A DNA stretch of 64,000 bases from NCBI GenBank assembly GCA_031835245.1, contig JAVKOQ010000016.1, positions 1-64,000 of the forward strand, written 5' to 3'. Both the position numbers and the translations under genes were made by a program. Positions 1 to 12,769 of this stretch are shown here, one piece after another. The notes under the pieces are model-generated. The model searched no databases. It was not told the origin of the DNA and was given only the letters and a program-made list of their open reading frames with translations. The DNA comes from Balamuthia mandrillaris. Taxonomy: Eukaryota > Discosea > Longamoebia > Balamuthiidae. Position 1 is the stretch's first letter; the number at the start of each line of letters is the position of its first letter.

Positions 1-131
1 CCCGTTGGTTGCACCACCACCGCACTTTAGGGTTTTTATTTTGTTTGTTTGTTTGTTAGTTTGTTTGTTTGTTGGTAGCATTTCGTTGGTTGGTTGGTTT
101 GCATTGTAACTTAAGGCTCATATGTTTCCAG

Positions 132-3100
132 TTGCTGCTATTGGTAGCCCAGAGGCCGAAGCTGAGATCCTCAGCAAATTTAACCCCAGCAATCATGCGT
201 TCTTTTTAACCCTTTATCTCTCTTTTCTCTTTTCCTTTTGTCCATCATTGTTATTATGGTTATTGCTGTTGGGGTTATTGGTTTATTTTTTTTGTTTCCT
301 TGTGAGTAACTGAGCCTCTGTGTTTTTCTTTCTACCTACCAACCAACCAACCAACCAACCAACCAACCAACCAACCAACCAACCAACCAACCAACCAACC
401 AACCAACCAGACTCATGGAGAGTACATCTCAGGATAGGTGTCTTGAGCGGTAACACTCGCTTAGCCACACTGCAAGCCTTGCTAAAGGCAAAGCAAGCAG
501 CAGTCAATGCAGCAGCAGCGGCGGCAGCAAGTTCAGCATCGCTATCCCCTGCTGCTGCTGCTGCTGCTTCACTTGGCCTACCTTCATCATCGCAAGAGAG
601 CCCCATGCCTTCTGGTGGGACCATCAACAGCATTCTCTTCACTCCTCCTTCTACTCCACTGAGAACCACAGCTATTGTAGCTGCCTCGCCTACTAGCCCC
701 CCCTCTGCCTCTTCATCAGCTGCTGCTGCTGCTGCTGCTGCTGCCTCTTCTCCTCAGCAAAGGGTGGCAGCAAAGTTGTCGGACAGCGATCTTAACGCGG
801 TGTATCGTTCGGCTAGCGATGTAGTACGGCGTTATCAGCTCGCCGATGAGAACGGCGCATGGTTATCGCCACTTATGCCCATCTACGGTCGATATTTCAA
901 CATTATTCATCTACTGTCACTGCCGGTGCATCAGATTGTGTCCATGGTGGAAGACCCCAACACCAAAGTGAAGCCCCGAGAATGGTCATTTGCAGACACG
1001 TTGCTGAAACTGGCCAATGCCGTGCAACTATCAAAAACTGAGTATGTTCTTCTTTTTATTTATTTGTTTGTTTGTTTGTTTGTTTGTTTGTTTGTTTGTT
1101 TGTTTGTTTTTATATGGCCCTTGGTTATCTGACCTAACTACCTCTCAACTTACTGCTATGTGTATGTGTTGTGTTGTTGCATTGTCAGTGCAATGGATCA
1201 GATTCAAAGCAACAGGGCCTTGAAAGTGGCGCTTGCTGCTGCAGAACATATTTTCGATGAGGCCAAATCAAAGAAAAGCCTACCTCCACGGGAGACGCTC
1301 CCCTATTTTGTGCTCACCAAACAGGATTTGCCAGCAGCTCATGCGAAATCCTTTACACTCAACGCTTTTAGACAAGATCTCTCCCTGGTGGAGCATATGT
1401 CCATCGACGTTATTTCCCAACTGGCAGCAGAGAACCGGGGTCTCATTTCGAAAACCGACTTTCGTCTGCTGCACCCCTTGGCTCCAGCCATCCAGAAGCA
1501 GTTGGTGTTTTATTATTACATTCCCATGGTGGTCAGCCCTCCATCTGAAGTAAATACAGAGCTAAGCAAAACCTTTCTGAGGTTTTGTAGACGCAAGGTC
1601 CGTTTATCATTATCTGTTTGTTTGTTTGTTTGTTTGGTTGGTTGGTTGGTTGGTTGATTGTTTCAATTGGTGGGTGGGTGGGTGGAAGGAAAGTGCTAAC
1701 TCTCGCTTACTTTGGGTGGCTGCAGGCCCAAAACGAGGGAATCATCCAGGAATTGGGTGATATCGTGGCCAATGGCTTACGCTGCCATGGCAGCATCGTT
1801 GAAGGACCCTGGATCGTCAACGGTCTGGAAAATCCACGGTGGAAGTGGCTGGCGCAATCCATTCGCAAGGGTCATTGGGACGTGCTGCATCAGGCCGCTC
1901 TTGGTCTTGACCGTGGCAAAGAAGTCTTGCCGATGGATCCATCGCAACAACAACAACCGTTGGATGCGACTTCCTCCCAGTCCAGCAGCAGCAGCAGCAG
2001 CAGGTTTTATGAGACACCAACTGGAAGTTGGATCCGTAACCTCATTAACGCTGCAGTGTATAGCATTCTGAAGGAGATGCCCTCCTCGGATGAACGGCGC
2101 AACCGCAAAGGACGCGTTTTTCAGGGTTCCTTCACCCGGGAAGAACTGTTGTTAGTATATAGACAACTCCCTCTCGGCCTGCAGAAACTTTTCATGTTAT
2201 TACGGGCCAAAACTATCCAGTATGTTGCTCCTCTTTCGCTTGGTTGCTTGCTTGCTTGCAATGCAAGACATGTTATCCTTGCCACCTCTCTATATTCCCT
2301 TTGCCTGTTTACTCACTCGCTCGCCTCCTTGCTTGCTTGCTTGCTCATAGTGATAGCGCAACACACGAGGAGAATACCCGTTTGCCACCGCTGCGCCAAG
2401 AATGGTTGAACGAGTCATCTTTGGCAGATGCTCTAATGTCAGCTACCCCCTCAAAGCCAACAACGAGCAGCCATCGAACCAAAGTGCAACAAAAGGCGAT
2501 ATTAGCAGGAGGGGAAGAGGAGGAGGAAGAAGAAGAGGAAGAAGGTGAAGAGCAACAACAACAAGAAGAAGAAGCGGCAGTGATGGAGGAAGATCCAGAA
2601 GCCTTCTTATATCCCCCATTGGACGGCCAGCAATTAGAGCAAGCAGCCCGAACGGAAGCGATGGTAGAGAAACAGCATTCCGCCAAGGAAAAGTTGTTCC
2701 AATACCGTATGAAGCTAATCCATTATTGTCCTCCCTTTACGGTGCAAGAAGCCTTGGCAGAGAACGCGTTGAACTTTGCCAGTCTGAAATCCTTGAAAGG
2801 CATGCGCATTTCTACCAGCATCAACCTTTCTGGACCTTTGGAGGATGTCAAGCGGTTGATGCTTGCTGTTCGTCGCTGCTTGGTGAAGGAAGCGCAACAA
2901 CATAATACTCCGCTGGAGTTGGATCCTTTGGATAGAAAGCTCTGGAAGACACGCATTCGTCATCCGGTTCGTTCTCAGCTGGAGCGAGTGTGGCCGCACA
3001 TCACACTGGAAAAATCCAGCAAACCTGAGCGACGGCGAAGCAAAAGCAAAAGCAAAAGCAGCAGCAGCAGCAGCAGCAGCAGCAAAAGCAAGAACAAGAG

Positions 3101-3393
3101 TAAAGCTAGCAGCAGCTCTGCTACCACTAAAGTGCCTGCAGACCAGTTATACAATGCAGCTGCTATTGTGCATGTAAAGGACTTGCCTGAGCTGGATGCT
3201 ATATCACCACTCGCGGCTGATTGGTAAGTTGTTTGTTTATTTGTTTGTTTGTTTGTTTCATAGGAAAGGAACAATTCACCACTCTCTACCAACCTCCTCC
3301 CATTTACTCGCTTTTTAACTTTTTGTCTTTCTTTCTCTCTCTTTTTCTCTTTCTTTCTCTCTCTTTATTTCTCTCTCTTTATTTCTCTCTCTT

Positions 3394-3431
<38 letters not shown>

Positions 3432-5172
3432 TCTCTCTCTCTCTTTCTCTTTCTCTTTCTGTCATTCTCCAGGGATTTACAATATGTGGATCAATTGGAT
3501 AACAAAACATGGCAGCCTATCCATACCACCTCTACCCAAGTCGGCAATACAGAAATGAAGAGGGAGAAGCATCGTGCCAAACGCCATTCTGTTAGGCACC
3601 AAAAAGCCATGGACAAGCTGGCTCAGAAGAGCAGTGAGCTGCAGCAAGACATCTCTGTCGATGCCAGCCCCTGTATAGACTTGACAGAGTTTTTTGGGCC
3701 TGACCTTCGCTCTTTTGCTGCTGTAGACCAGAGTAGTTTGGATGATGCGGAGTTTAATCTCGATGATGGCAGTATCCTGGGTGGTGGTGGTGGTGGTGGT
3801 GGTGGTGGTGGAAGTGGTAGTGGAAATGCTACCTCAGCTGGTGTGTTCGTAGACACAATGGACCTAGCAGCAACAGCAGAAACAGCGCAGCAACAACCAA
3901 GCTCAACAAAGCGCCCAAGAGCTATGTCCTCTTCTGCCTCTTCCTCTCCTGTGACAAGCAAGAAGCCACGGAAAGCGGATGATGATCAACTGTTGTTGGA
4001 AAAAAAGAAAAAAAAGCAACAACAGAAGCAGAAACAGAAGGACAAGGAGAAGCAGAAGCAGAAGCAGAAGCAACAGCAGAAAAAGAAGAAGAAGGAGAAA
4101 GAGAAGGAGAAGGAGAAGCAGAAGCAGAAGCAGAAGCAAAAGCAACAACAGAAAAAGAAAGAGAAGGAGAAGGAGAAGGAACAGGAGAAGGAGAAGCAGA
4201 AACAACAGCAGAAAAAGAAACAAAAGAAGACTGCCACCGAGTCAGAGGAGTCCGAAGCCTCATCCGCATCAGAGGCATCAGATAAGTCGGAGGAGTTTGA
4301 GGCCTCATCTGAGTCAGAGGCATCAGATAAGTCAGTGGAGTCAGGCAAGTCAGAGGAAGAGGAGGAAGAGGAGGAAGAGAAGGAGGAGGAGGAGGAGGAA
4401 GAACCCAAGAAGACAGAGAAGCTTGCAACTTCCACCAAGTCTACTGCTCCTAGCATCAGCAGTAACAGCAGCAGCAGCAGCAGCTCCTCAGATGATGATG
4501 ATGATGAGATTGCCAGTCTCATGAGCCTTGATATCACTAATGTAGCAGGTAAGAGGCGCTCACGTTTGGTGTTACTTACAACAACTCACATATGCACTAA
4601 CCACACTTGCTGGCATGCATGTATACATGCATGCATGCAGATACACGTGATGGTGCTGGAGATAGCAAAACAAAGTCAGATATTCCCAACCAGACAGCTC
4701 CTTCAACAGCTGCGATGGTGGATAAAGATATTGATGATTCCATACTGAGTGTTGGAATGTATGTATTTTTATTTCATTTGTCCATTCGAGTTTGGTTCTC
4801 TATCTGTCCGTCTGTCTGTCCATCTGTCCGTCAGTTTTTCTACTAGCTTTGTGTTTTGTCTCTCTTTTGTTGGTTTACTCGTTTTCTGTTTGTTTGTTTG
4901 TTTGTTTGTTTGTTTGTTTGTTTGTTTGTTTGTTTGTCCTCTTCCTCGTGGTGTTTTTTTTTGGGCTTTTCAGTTGCAATTCTATGCTTATACAGTGGCG
5001 CTCCGTCGGAGCGGCAGCTTTTTAACTCCAGTTTTGTTCTTATTATTATTTGTATTTCTTGTTGGTTGTCTTTTTGGTGTTGATTGTTTAGCGCTCCAGC
5101 GGAGCGCTATCTTTTTGGAGTTTGTTTGCACTGTTATGCCTTTGTGATTTCTCATTCAAGCCTTACTGATTT

Positions 5173-5204
<32 letters not shown>

Positions 5205-6024
5205 CTAGTATCAAAAAAACCTGCTAATGGCCCAGAGAAACAAGCAGCAGCAGCAGCAGCACAAAATGAAGAAGAGGAGGAGGAGGAAGAAGAACAAGAA
5301 GAAGAAGAAGAAGAAGAAGAAGAAGAAGAAGAAAAAGAAAAAGAAAAAGAAGAAGAAAAAGAAAAAGAAGAACCAAAAGCAGCAGAAGCAGAAGCTGGCG
5401 AAAAAGAAGCAGAAAAACAGAAAGAAGAGGAAAACACAAGTGCTACTAAGAGCCCTAGCAGCAAATCTACGCGCAAGGCTGCAGCTGCTGCTCAAAAGGC
5501 TATTGCTACTGCTGCTGCCAAATCATCTTTGCAAAGAGCTGCTGCTGCCGTGGCTGCCTCATCTAGCAGTAGCAGCAGAAAAGGAGCCACAACTCGTTCA
5601 CAACGCTGTAACTCAGGTAGGTGATCTCTTCCTCTTTTTCGTTATATTAGTTTGGTTGTTTGAGAGAAAGCTTGAGTTAGTTGATTGGTTGGTTGGTCGG
5701 TGGCAATAATACTGGTTAAACAATGGATGGATGGATGGATGGATGGATGGATGGATAGATGGATGGATGGTAGAACAGTGATGGTGGTGGAGGCAGTGAT
5801 GGTGATGGTAAGAGTTGTTAAGCATAGCATGGTGAATAAGGGAGTGAGTGACATGACAAACAAGCAAAAACAGTAGTATTGTTGCAAATAATAATACTAA
5901 TAGAAAGACAACAAGAAATGTAAACAAACAAAGAATGAAAAGGCAATTATAAAAATGAACCTCCTGCTACTGCCAGATGTAAAAAGGAAAGAAAGAAAGA
6001 AAAAAAGAAAGAAAGAAAGAAAAA

Positions 6025-6060
<36 letters not shown>

Positions 6061-7389
6061 AATGATAAAGAATGGAAAGGAGAGGAAAAACAAAGCAAGT
6101 CTCCAAATAGTTCTCATTATTTATTATTATCTATATCTTCATTCATCCAGACTAGACCTACTAACTTCTTGTTTCTTTTGTTTCCATTTGTTGTTTGTGT
6201 TTGTGTTTGTGTCTACAATTTGCTTGTTTAACAACAACAACAAACAGAAGATAATATATCTATTCCTGCTGTCTTTGACCAACCATCATCACTAAATAAC
6301 AACAACAACAACAACAAAGAGGTAGCAATAGCAACAGCAGCAGCAACAGAAGAGGATGATGAAGTAATGATTGTCTCAATATCATCATCCTCATCCTCAT
6401 CAGCAACATCTTTCAATCATCACTTTGCTCCCTATCAGGCTCTCAACACTCAGTCATTTGTTCGCAAGCAGTTTTTGGATCATTATTTGTTAAAAACACC
6501 ACCACCAGCTACTGTTGTTGCTTCTGCTCCTGTTATTGTTGTTGATAATCCTGCAGAGCTCTTTTCACCTCCTCCATTTTCTGCATCACCCTTTTCATCC
6601 ACTACTACCACCATTACTCCCACTTCATCATTTACTCAATCACAACCACAACAACTACAACAACAACAACAACTACAACAACAATCATTAGAAAGGACGA
6701 CCTCTTCTTCTTCTTCTTTTTCTTCTTCTTCTGCTTTTTCTTCTTCTTCTTCTTCTTCTTGTTCTCCTTCTTCTCCTCCTCCTTCTTCTTCTTCTTTTCT
6801 CCCTTCTTCTCCTCCTTTTTCTTCTTCTTCTTCATCTTCTTCATCTTCTTCTTCTTCTTCTTCTTCTTTGTGTTCTTCTTCTTCTTCTTCTTCTTCTTCT
6901 TTTTCTTTTTCTTCTTTTTCTTCTTCTTCTGCTTTTTCTTCTTCTTCTTCTTCTTCAAATTCAGAGTCCTTTGTCTTTGAGAACAATGATGGTGATGTTA
7001 TGGATAGCGGTGATGACAGTAATTTATCATCATCATCATCATCATCATCATCCTCATTAAGAGGAAGAAGAGGAGGAGTAGAAACAGATATAGATGCAAC
7101 AAGCAAAACAACAACTCCACCAACATTGATAGATTTGTTGTTGTTAACTGAAGACGAAGAAGAAGATGAAGAAGAACAAAAAGAAGAAAAACAAGGAAAA
7201 AAGAGAAAAATAGAGAAACAACAAAATAGAGCTAGAACAAAGGATGATACTGATGATAATACTACACATGACAGCAGTAGTAGTAATGGTGGTGGTGATG
7301 GTGCAGGAAGACGTCTTTCTCGTGCTATCACATTGATGAACCGTTTGACAGAAGAGCGATGGACAGAGTTGACGGCAGTGACGAGTTGA
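132..7389 (+). CDS. very large low-complexity protein, 5' part cut by the window edge; in frame with the recombinase that follows
   Basis: I do not recognise the family. About nine exons join with consistent phases: 132-198, 433-1041, 1189-1597, 1726-2219, 2351-3223, 3473-4548, 4641 to about 4750, about 5208-5615 and 6248 onward. The first start lies left of the window, because the first visible exon follows an acceptor at 131. Two stretches look globular (about 780-2220 and 2620-3010) and are rich in helix-forming residues. The rest is Ala, Ser, Gln, Lys and Glu runs, a Gly run near 3781-3810, and a Ser-rich block at 6700-6960. Introns carry TTTG, CCAA, CT, GGAT and GAAA arrays. The reading frame meets a single TGA at 7387-7389 and continues open in the same frame into the tyrosine-recombinase region. 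Either the protein really ends here, or the TGA interrupts one larger gene. The phase-consistent introns argue that this part is, or recently was, translated. Confidence 0.6.
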
Positions 7390-8297
7390 TGGAGCCCTTC
7401 TACCCAACGTAAACATGCCTGGACTTTGACCATCTGGGAAGCACATTGTGCGCATCATAAATGTTTGCCAGCTCTTCCTTTGAATCTCCAACGTCATAAC
7501 GTAGGAGCCTTTGTTCAATGGTTGATTTTGGATGTGGGTTATGCCTTGAGCTCTGTGCGTGATGTCATGATTGCCAGTCTTTATCGTTTGCATGATGAAA
7601 GTATCCAACAACAGCTTGACTCCCTTTCTGCATCCTCCTCCTTCTCCTCTTCCTCCTCCTCCTCCTCCTCCTCCTCTGTTTCCTCCATGATCTCTTCGTC
7701 TCCAGCATCATCATCACCTACCACTTCTCCTCCTCCTTCTCCTTTATCCAGAACCATTCTTGGTGATGGTGTCACTCGAGTAGCCACAACAGGAGCGACA
7801 GGACGCACTACAGCATTGACGGCAACCTCAGACCATGCTTACTTGTTGTTGCTAAAAAACCAAATGGATGCCATCAAAGATCAAGTCAAACAGGCCATTC
7901 GGCATTGCAAAAGAGCCAAACCCTCCTGTTCTAGCAAACAATTGTGCAAAGACGCATGTTTGTTAGATGATGTCTTACATATCATCGCATCCACTCCAGA
8001 TGGACTGGTGAGCAAAGCTGGTGAAGCCAGTTGTTGGTTACACAGTGTTTGTACTGGTGCCAGAGCCATTACAGCTGCAAACATTCGTTTGGGTGATATT
8101 GTGGCATTTCGACCTAAACTTTCATCCTCCTCTTCCAACAACAACAACAACAACAACAATGGCAACCTCAGCTGCCATCACCAAGAGGATGCATTTTCTG
8201 CTCCTCCTCTTTATTTCCTTTCGTTGCGCCAACAAGTCACCAAAGGAATACCAAATCATTGGAATCATGTCGTTACATTTGAAGGTTATTTAACACC

Positions 8298-8331
<34 letters not shown>

Positions 8332-9322
8332 TCATCACGAGGATCATCTTCTTCACCATCACCATCATCATCATCACCACTTAGCACCGTCACTGCTACG
8401 ACCTCTGCTGCCGCCGCTGCCACCACCGCCGCCGCCACATCAACAACATCAACACCAAGCATTTGTCTTGGAGATTTTATTTACTGGTTAAACAAGCATC
8501 TGTTATGCAAGCATGGTTTGGATTTGCGCGAGTTTCACAACTGGCGCTTAACGGATGCACAAAAACAAACATCATTATGGGGATGGTCATGCGATACTTT
8601 AAATGCCAAGTTGCAAGATCGGGCTGTTCGGGCTGGTTATCCTGAAGGATTGTTTTCCTTTCACTCCTTGCGTGCTGGCTTCCTTTGCACTGCCTTGATC
8701 TTGGAGGGACTGCAGGAAGGTCACAGTCAGAACAATGTACTGGATACTACTGCCCTTATTGCAGGTTGGGTACCTCGTGGTAGATCCCAGCAAGTCTACG
8801 TCAAGGATACATTAAAACGTGCTATTGTGGCCAATCGCTTGGTCAGCAATGTTACTACTCATCCTCATTCTTCTTCTTCTTCTTCTTCTTCTTCTTCGTC
8901 ATCTTCATCCTCTGTTGCAACTACCACTGCTGATTATCATCCTCCTCGACATTGCGGTTTGTTACTGCTCATCTGATTTTTGTTTTTTCTTTTGTTTTTT
9001 CTTTGGCTGGGCTAGCTGCCTGACCAGCAGTAATAAACCACCACCACCACCACCACCACCACCACCACCACCACCATTACCACTTGATGGACTGACTTGC
9101 TCTCTTTTTGGTTCTTTTCATCCTCACTCCCTTGCATGCATACAGTTATTGCTCCAGAGCTAGTTACCAAAGAAGCATTTCACAATCTATCCCCAGATGC
9201 TTTGCAACAATCCAACTGGTCTGCAGATACCAACTATCAGAGTTTTATTCATGCTGTTCGCCAACGGTTTGTTTGTGTGTTGTTTGTTTGTTTTGTTTGC
9301 ATAGTATCCACCACCATCACCA

Positions 9323-9374
<52 letters not shown>

Positions 9375-10565
9375 TTATTTATCTATCCAGTCAGTCATGG
9401 CTTGTTTGTTTGCTTGCTTGCTTGCATTCAAAAATGCACCCTTAGACCTAGCGCTCAGCTAGAACGCACAGGTTTATTGTGGCAGCAGCAACATTCATAG
9501 TCTAAACAATAATTGTTATGATTGGTCTTGGTTCATTTGTTTTTCTTTTGACATTCACTCACACTTTGTTTTTTGTCTCTTTTCCCTTTTTCTTTCTTTC
9601 CCTCTTTCTTTCTCTCGCTTTCTCTTTCTCTTTCTCTTTCTCTTGTTCTTTCTTTCTTTCTCGCTTTCTTTTTCTCTCTTCTTCTTCGTTTACACTGCTT
9701 CTTTAGGTGGTTCATGAAACGAACAGATTTGCCAACCAAAGATCAACAAATACGATTTTATCACTCCTTGTGGCTTGAATGTTGTACCGCTTGGGTAGAA
9801 AATCATCCAGATGAGTTTGATAAGGATGTGCTAGCTGAAGCTGCAGCCACCTATGAGGCCAAAAACAAATCTCCTCTTCGTTGGCCCAATATTCATCGCC
9901 AGCTGTGCCGTCAACACATCTCTGGCATTCTACAAAGCTTTTTCAGTGGCTTGAATGAGCTGGTGGATGAGTTTGTAGCTCCTATACTTCCCAAGTTGGT
10001 CAATGGATCGCCCATTCACAAAGCATTCCTCACCCCTCGTCAAGAGCAATCATCTTCCTCACTTGCTTCTCTCGATGATGATGATGACAAGAGTCCTGAC
10101 TCAAAAAAACAAACACCACGACGACAACGACTTCGCAGAGCACTTCAGCGACAACAATTGTTATGCAGTCGACTCAAATATCGCAAGAATGGCCATCGGC
10201 AACGGATCGCTTGGCAGGCACCAGAAATCCGTAGACTTGTCACTTGGCGCTTGCGTGATGAATGGTCTTGGTTGGAGATTGCCAAACACTTGCCTACCCA
10301 ACGTCGAACCAACAATGATTGCTATGATAAATGGCGCAATCTCCTCACAGAATTCTCCAACAATCTGGACGCTTTGAAGGCCAAATACTTGGTGGCCCAT
10401 GATGAGGACTTTGACAAATCGGATAATGATGACAATGACAACACTTCCTCCCCATCATCATCTCCTACTTCTACTACCACTACAGTTATATCCATCTTGG
10501 ATGAAGAGGAAGAGACAGAGGAGAATGATGATGATGATGATGATATTATGATTATATCTTGTTAG
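7390..10565 (+). CDS. tyrosine recombinase (integrase) domain plus Myb/SANT-like domain
   Basis: Exons 7390-8956, 9146-9266 and 9707-10565 join in phase and end at a stop at 10563-10565. The first exon holds an N-terminal SAM-like core-binding segment (about 7393-7610, beginning WSPSTQRKH) and then the catalytic fold. The first Arg is in TGAR (8062-8064), a Lys follows in the beta-hairpin region (QQVTKG), HSLR lies at 8662-8673, the His/Trp position is GW (8764-8769), and the Tyr nucleophile is at 8797-8799 (QQVYVKD). The family cuts and rejoins DNA through a 3'-phosphotyrosine; in eukaryotes it is typical of Crypton and DIRS elements. No reverse transcriptase is visible, so a Crypton-like DNA element or a domesticated recombinase fits better. 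The last exon encodes a Myb/SANT-like helix triplet (about 10205-10360; WSWLEIAKHLP, CYDKW) and an acidic tail. Poly-Ser and poly-His/Ser inserts interrupt the catalytic fold. The frame is open leftward except for the TGA at 7387, and no convincing ATG opens it separately. Confidence 0.72.
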
Positions 10566-11689
10566 ATTATATAGGTATTCCTATACAAAAATTGAAAAAA
10601 TTGCTACTTTGACCCACTTTATCCGTTAGACTTATAGACTTAGAGTTTTATAGAATGGACCATGGGGAGTTGAATGCCGTAGGTTCTGAGTACCCGCCCC
10701 TAACCCCTAGATAAGAAGCACTAATTGCAACAGTTTGTTCTGTTAACAAAGCTTCTTGAAGCAATGAAGAAGAAGATGAAGAAAAAGATGAAGAAGATGA
10801 AGAAGATGAAGAAAATGTAGAGATACTGTCTTCTGGTTGTTGCATACCTATTATAATGTTTTAAAATAATAAGAAACACAACAAATAACAAAAACAATAA
10901 AAACAACACTTTAGCAACAAACCGTTGGAAAAAAGATGGCTGTTAAAGCTCACAATCAGCACTACAAGATTTAAAAGTGCTCTGGTGTGTGGTTCTTTCT
11001 TCTTTCTTTTTGTTTTTCGCGAAAATCGAGTAGCATTTGTGCAAAATTTGTGCACAATACAGTTTTAGTGCTTTGTTCTACCAAAAATATTCTAACTCTG
11101 TAACACTTTATTAATACCTAACATATAATATATCTTCTTATAGCCCTTGAGTTGCTCTTTAAGATGATACTATTATTATATTTTAAAAGCTGATTCTTAG
11201 GTCAAAATCAAGCATAGAACCCTAACCTTTTCCCTTATTTATTTATTCAATATTAATGAAATACCTTTTACACATTCATTTATTCATTAATTATCTATTT
11301 ATCTATTCATTTATCAGTTTTACAAACATTTTCTATTATTTTAAAATACAAAATTATGTATAAAATTAATTACTTAGTCATAAAATATTTTTACTCTTTG
11401 TAAATAAGCTTAAAATTCCCTTTTTTCAATCATTTTGGCTTAGAGAATGTTGAAATTTTTTCTAAGTTTGAAATTTTTGCTATGGAACCAGGGAACCAAG
11501 CAGGTTCCCTTGGTTCCATATTTTTGCACCTCAATAACTTTGTTACAACTTAATGAAACACCAAACTGTTTGTTATAGCAAATACTTCAAGTATTGTTCT
11601 TCCTTTGGACATATTTATCTTTATGATATACCTTATACTTGTCCAGCAAAGGGTAGCCTTAAAACAAGGCTGATTCCTATACTTACTTT
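10566..11689. other. AT-rich gap with no convincing gene
   Basis: The base composition is clearly more AT-rich than in the rest of the window, with many runs of T and A around 11100-11460. A 65-codon minus-strand frame (10845-10648) is mostly Ser from a GAA/GAT repeat and is not convincing. No terminal inverted repeats or target-site duplications could be recognised by eye. Confidence 0.5.
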
Positions 11690-12082
11690 TTCTCTTTTTT
11701 AACATCCTCATTCCCTTGCAGTTATTGCCCCAGAGTTAGTTATCAAAGAGGCTTTTCACAATCTATCCTCAGATGCTTTGCAACAATCCAAGTGGTCTAT
11801 AGATATCAACTATCAAAGTGTTATCTATATTATTTGCCAATGGTTTGTTTGTTTGTTTTTTTTTCCTCTGCTTGTTGTTGTTTGTTTCTTTGTTTCAAAA
11901 TGCACCCTTAGACCCAGCACTCAGCTAAAACACACAGGTTCATTGTAGCAACAACAATATTCATGGTCTAAACAATAATTGTTACAATTAATGTTAGTCT
12001 ATTTGTTCTTTTTTTAACATTCATTCACACTTTGTTTTTGTCTCTTTCTCTCTCTCTTTCTCTCTCTTTCTCTCTCTTTTTC

Positions 12083-12113
<31 letters not shown>

Positions 12114-12660
12114 CTCTCTCTCTCTTTCTTTCTCTTTCTCTCTCTCTCTCTCTCTTTCTTTCTCTTTTTCTCTCTCTTATTCTTCTATTACACTTTCTTT
12201 AGTTTCATGAAACAAACAAATTTACCAACCAAAGATCAACAAATACAATTTTATCACTCCTTGTGGCTTGAATATTGTACTGTTTGGGTAGAAAATCATC
12301 TAGATGAGTTTGATAAGGATGTGCTAGTTGAAGCTGCAGCAACTTATGAGGCCAAAAACAAATCTCCTCTTCATTGGCCCAAACACTTGCCTACCCAACA
12401 CCAAACCAACAATGATTGCTACGATGAATGGTCTTAGTTGCAGATTGCCAAACACTTGCCTACCCAACGCCAAACCAACAATGATTGCCATGACAAATGG
12501 CGCAATCTCCTTACTGCTTTGAAAGACAAATACTTGGTGGCCCATGATGAGGACTTTGACAAACTGGATGATGACAATGCTTCCTCCCCATCATCTCCTA
12601 CTTCTACTACCACTATAATCATATTCATCTTGGATGAAGAGGAAGAGACAGAGGAAGTCA
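11690..12660 (+). pseudogene. decayed, internally deleted copy of the last three exons of the recombinase/Myb gene
   Basis: The segment repeats 9113-10540, including the intron positions, so it arose by DNA duplication and not through RNA. Roughly 400 bp corresponding to 9892-10288 is missing. A short segment carrying the KHLPTQ coding stretch occurs twice (near 12378 and 12448). In the 177 nt compared by eye (copy at 12200-12376 against 9712-9888) there are 13 differences. Eleven are C-to-T or G-to-A in this copy, none is the reverse, and two are transversions. Stop codons break the frame and the Myb-like region is split. It is a relic. Confidence 0.85.
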
Positions 12661-12769
12661 GTCACTTACTTCAGAGATAAGGGTTGATCCCTTTATTTTA
12701 TCTTATCTATTAATAATAAACGTCCTTATATTATTTAAAAAAGCATAACATAACAAAGCACAAAGACTA

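Noticed and set aside
5227-5709. Plus-strand poly-Lys frame and minus-strand poly-Phe/Ser frames across GAA arrays
   Set aside because: These are alternative readings of the Glu-rich exon at about 5208-5615, which is the only one that joins both neighbours in phase.
6632-6958. Minus-strand Lys-rich frame across the TTC array
   Set aside because: Shadow of the Ser-rich coding stretch on the plus strand, which is in frame with the recombinase gene.
7387-7389. Reading TGA as an amino acid through a variant genetic code
   Set aside because: TGA is used as the normal stop of several other genes here (for example the carboxylesterase, AGC pseudokinase-gene and acyltransferase-like ends), so reassignment is unlikely.
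132-10565. DIRS-type retroelement
   Set aside because: No reverse transcriptase, RNase H or repeat structure was seen. Only the recombinase is shared with that group.
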